Source of the DNA: Maledivibacter halophilus
GTDB taxonomy: Bacteria > Bacillota > Clostridia > Peptostreptococcales > Caminicellaceae
Direction: 5' to 3'
Assembly (NCBI RefSeq): GCF_900167445.1
Contig: NZ_FUZT01000010.1
Coordinates: 62,001 to 126,000 of the forward strand
DNA: 64,000 bases
Within the stretch, counting starts at the first letter, position 1, and each line of letters begins with the position of its first letter. Below are positions 62,345-64,000 of this stretch, piece by piece. Made by a program: the position numbers and the translations under genes. The notes below the pieces were generated by a model that saw only the letters and a program-made list of their open reading frames with translations, did no database searches and was not told where the DNA came from.

Positions 62345-62584
62345 ATGAAAATTAAAATTTTTGAAAGAACATGTTGAGGTGGAAGTAAAATGGCACCTAT
62401 CGTTGATAGGGTATTAACTGAATTGAATTTAGATGATGATTTTGAAATTATTGGGGATATTCCTTCAATAGTAAAGGCAGGTATAATGGATCCACCTGCT
62501 TTGATGATTAATGATAAGATTAAATTAGTTGGTAAAGTACCTACTTTTGATGAAGTTAAAAAGGCAATAGAGGAAGAAATGTAA
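62345..62584 (+). CDS. Thioredoxin-like selenoprotein, Cys10-Sec11-Gly-Gly
   Basis: Read with TGA (62375-62377) as selenocysteine, the frame from ATG 62345 gives 79 residues: MKIKIFERTC-U-GGSKMAP..., then a thioredoxin-like C-terminus with DPPALMINDKIKLVGKVPTFDEVKKAIEEE. It aligns end to end with the 76-aa protein upstream, with C10 matching C10. The ATG has GGGAGG at the normal distance, whereas the internal ATG at 62390 has no ribosome site and would lose the active site. A CCTATC-GTT-GATAGG hairpin sits 24 nt past the TGA. It probably acts as a thiol/selenol redox protein in metalloid or peroxide stress; substrate unknown. Confidence 0.87.
62396..62410 (+). promoter_or_regulatory. Candidate bSECIS in the thioredoxin-like gene
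   Basis: CCTATC-GTT-GATAGG forms a perfect 6-bp stem with a three-base loop beginning GU. The loop starts 24 nt after the UGA, almost the same spacing as in copA (25 nt). Confidence 0.75.
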
Positions 62585-62598
62585 TTTTTATATTAGAG

Positions 62599-62630
62599 AA
62601 AGGCCGTAGTATATAACCTATGGCCTTTTT
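62599..62630. terminator. Terminator after the selenoprotein gene
   Basis: AAAGGCCGTAG and CTATGGCCTTT pair with one G-T pair and are followed by TT. It also faces the convergent mgsA gene. Confidence 0.8.
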
Positions 62631-62649
62631 GGCAGTCTTTATTTTTATT

Positions 62650-63054
62650 TTAGTATCTATCCTTAATTTCACGCCAATTTGTAACTTCTTCTCTATGAAG
62701 AGCATTTAATAAAATTTCTGCAGTACTTATATTTGTAGCTATAGGTACTGAATGTACATCGCAGAGCCTCATTAGTGCAATTATATCGGGTTCATGGGGC
62801 TGAGCTGTAAGGGGATCCCTTAGAAATATAACTAAATCTATTTTATCACACGCAATCTTTGATCCTATTTGCTGGTCTCCTCCTAATGGTCCAGAAAGGA
62901 ATCTTTCTATATCCAAATTTGTTTCTTCGTTGATAAGTCTTCCTGTTGTACCTGTTGCACAAAGATTATGTTTACTGAGTATATCCTTGTATTTCTTTGT
63001 GAAATTAATCATTTGTTTTTTCTTCTTATCATGGGCTATGAGCGCAATATTCAA
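62650..63054 (-). CDS. mgsA: Methylglyoxal synthase
   Basis: 134-aa enzyme that converts dihydroxyacetone phosphate to methylglyoxal and phosphate. Motifs: [31 protein letters not shown] with the catalytic Asp, and [16 protein letters not shown] chose the TTG at 63054 because AAAGGGAG lies just upstream and the family begins exactly here; the longer ORF to 63099 adds unrelated residues that overlap the ribosome site. Confidence 0.95.
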   Translation of the reverse strand: MNIALIAHDKKKKQMINFTKKYKDILSKHNLCATGTTGRLINEETNLDIERFLSGPLGGDQQIGSKIACDKIDLVIFLRDPLTAQPHEPDIIALMRLCDVHSVPIATNISTAEILLNALHREEVTNWREIKDRY

Positions 63055-63222
63055 AATTATCTCCCTTTCATATTTAATTTTATTTAAATATTCTATCAAA
63101 TATAGATAGATAATGCTAGAATTTAAGATGTTATATCTAAAATTTACATTATCCCAGATTACATAGAATTAGGATCAACATATTATAAATATCTAAAACA
63201 GAAAAATATAGCTTAAACTTCT

Positions 63223-63891
63223 CTATTTTGAAACATTTAAGTTTCCCTTTATAAAAAATCTCCATGGAAAATCCTTGGCTTCCTCTGCATAGTCTATATT
63301 TATTCTCTTAGAGATTCCTATATCAAAACATTTATACCCATCATCGGTTATAAATAATTTATCTCCTGTCAAATCATCACCATAATTATCCTTTGTGATA
63401 TTTAATGCTCTACATAATTTCCCAGGTCCATTGGTTAAATTTTTTATCTGTCTTTTATTGATTTCTTCTAGGGTCTTTCCATACCGATTTAAGGCCATCT
63501 GATTTATTCCATTTATTGGCTCCAATGCCCTTATGAGAATTGCCGCTCCTTCTCCCTTTTTCTCTGTTACTACATTCATACAATAATACATTCCATATAT
63601 AAGGTATACATAAGCATATCCCGGTGGACCAAACATCACTTTGGTTCTCTCAGTACGTCTATTATCATAACAGTGACATGCTTTATCAACGGCTCCCACA
63701 TAGGCTTCTACTTCAACTATTCTTCCCATAATTTCTACTCCATCTATTCTATGAACCAAAAACTTGCCTAAAAGCTTTTTCGCTATTTTAGTGGTATCTC
63801 CTTCATAAAAATTTTTACTTAGTTTATTCACTTCTACCCAGCCCTTCAATTTGTTTTGTTGATATCTTTTAAAATCTTCGAACTTATCCAC
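63223..63891 (-). CDS. 3-methyladenine DNA glycosylase (AAG/MPG family)
   Basis: 222-aa base-excision repair glycosylase. Motifs: [65 protein letters not shown] with the catalytic Glu, [12 protein letters not shown] and [14 protein letters not shown]. The first ~20 residues are not family-like and no good ribosome site is seen for the GTG at 63891; a start at GTG 63831 is also possible. Removes alkylated purines. Stand-alone gene. Confidence 0.9.
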   Translation of the reverse strand: MDKFEDFKRYQQNKLKGWVEVNKLSKNFYEGDTTKIAKKLLGKFLVHRIDGVEIMGRIVEVEAYVGAVDKACHCYDNRRTERTKVMFGPPGYAYVYLIYGMYYCMNVVTEKKGEGAAILIRALEPINGINQMALNRYGKTLEEINKRQIKNLTNGPGKLCRALNITKDNYGDDLTGDKLFITDDGYKCFDIGISKRINIDYAEEAKDFPWRFFIKGNLNVSK

Positions 63892-63941
63892 AAAATTTTA
63901 TACAATTTAATTTTATTACAATCTTAATCAGTTTTAATAAA

Positions 63942-63975
63942 AAAACTGATCTTCATAATTAAAAATCAGTTTTTT
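63942..63975. terminator. Hairpin near the right edge
   Basis: AAAACTGAT (63942-63950) pairs with ATCAGTTTT (63965-63973), followed by TT; AATCAGTTTT at 63927-63936 offers an alternative partner. It is probably the terminator of a gene that lies beyond the right edge. Confidence 0.55.
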
Positions 63976-64000
63976 AAAATTTATTTCAATATTTTTATAT

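Noticed and set aside
62390..62584. 64-aa protein starting at 62390
   Set aside because: No ribosome site precedes this ATG, and it would remove the redox motif. The ATG at 62345 has GGGAGG upstream and restores the full thioredoxin-like protein if TGA is read as Sec.

Overview
The window is AT-rich DNA with tightly packed genes, strong Shine-Dalgarno (SD) sites, T-box leaders, an agr-type peptide pheromone locus, a YhcN/YlaJ-type sporulation lipoprotein and several amino-acid fermentation genes. This points to an anaerobic, spore-forming, amino-acid-using Firmicute (Clostridia/Tissierellia type). Two in-frame TGA codons, each followed by a bSECIS-like hairpin, suggest that the organism makes selenoproteins. 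I see no rRNA, tRNA, CRISPR array, prophage or complete insertion sequence.

Layout. 1-0.6 kb: start of a sigma-54 regulator running off the left edge. 0.8-6.2 kb: leuCDB behind a T-box with a Leu (CTC) specifier, then cimA behind a T-box with an Ile (ATC) specifier. 6.3-16.6 kb (minus): a large BTAD/AAA/TPR regulator, histidine ammonia-lyase with an unusual Ala-Cys-Gly MIO motif, an NhaC antiporter and a three-subunit molybdenum hydroxylase. 17.3-20 kb: an AGCS amino-acid symporter and a MalY/PatB C-S lyase. 20-25.4 kb (minus): an RND efflux pump, its adaptor and a TetR regulator, with a TetR-like operator at the promoter. 25.9-30.2 kb: nitroreductase, YaiI, DinB, and a PadR/DUF1700/DUF4097 operon. 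30.3-32.4 kb (minus): agrB, agrD, a five-helix membrane protein and a short GHKL kinase, which look like a split AgrC, with no AgrA. 33-37 kb: stomatin/NfeD pair; a fluoride riboswitch driving a CPA-type antiporter and a CBS protein. 37.4-42.6 kb: a diguanylate cyclase and ribD-ribE-ribBA-ribH under an FMN riboswitch that carries a 39-bp tandem duplication. 42.6-46.8 kb: aspartate racemase, aminotransferase, carboxyltransferase subunit and Lrp.

46.8-49.7 kb (minus): a copper operon (copA-copZ) with a CsoR-type operator in its promoter. copA is one reading frame only if a TGA in the second metal-binding domain is read as selenocysteine (Sec). 50-55.6 kb: yjdF with a structured leader, DUF1294, an HD-GYP protein, and a Met/His-rich cell-envelope two-component cluster. 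55.7-58.8 kb (minus): cysteine desulfidase with a sigma-54 promoter and an upstream palindrome, next to its probable sigma-54 activator. 59-61 kb (minus): GNAT, DUF2087 regulator, YhcN-like lipoprotein. 61.5-62.6 kb: ArsR, a decayed permease remnant, a CxxC thioredoxin-like protein and a second candidate selenoprotein with a Cys-Sec-Gly-Gly motif. 62.6-64 kb (minus): methylglyoxal synthase and 3-methyladenine DNA glycosylase.

Two families of short non-coding repeats with terminal inverted repeats (called R1 and R2 here) fill most of the long intergenic gaps, and one R1 copy appears to be nested inside an R2 copy. A third, looser family (R3) includes the leader of yjdF. The most unusual content is the pair of candidate selenoproteins in metal/thiol stress loci, the split agr receptor, and the cysteine-desulfidase sigma-54 module.
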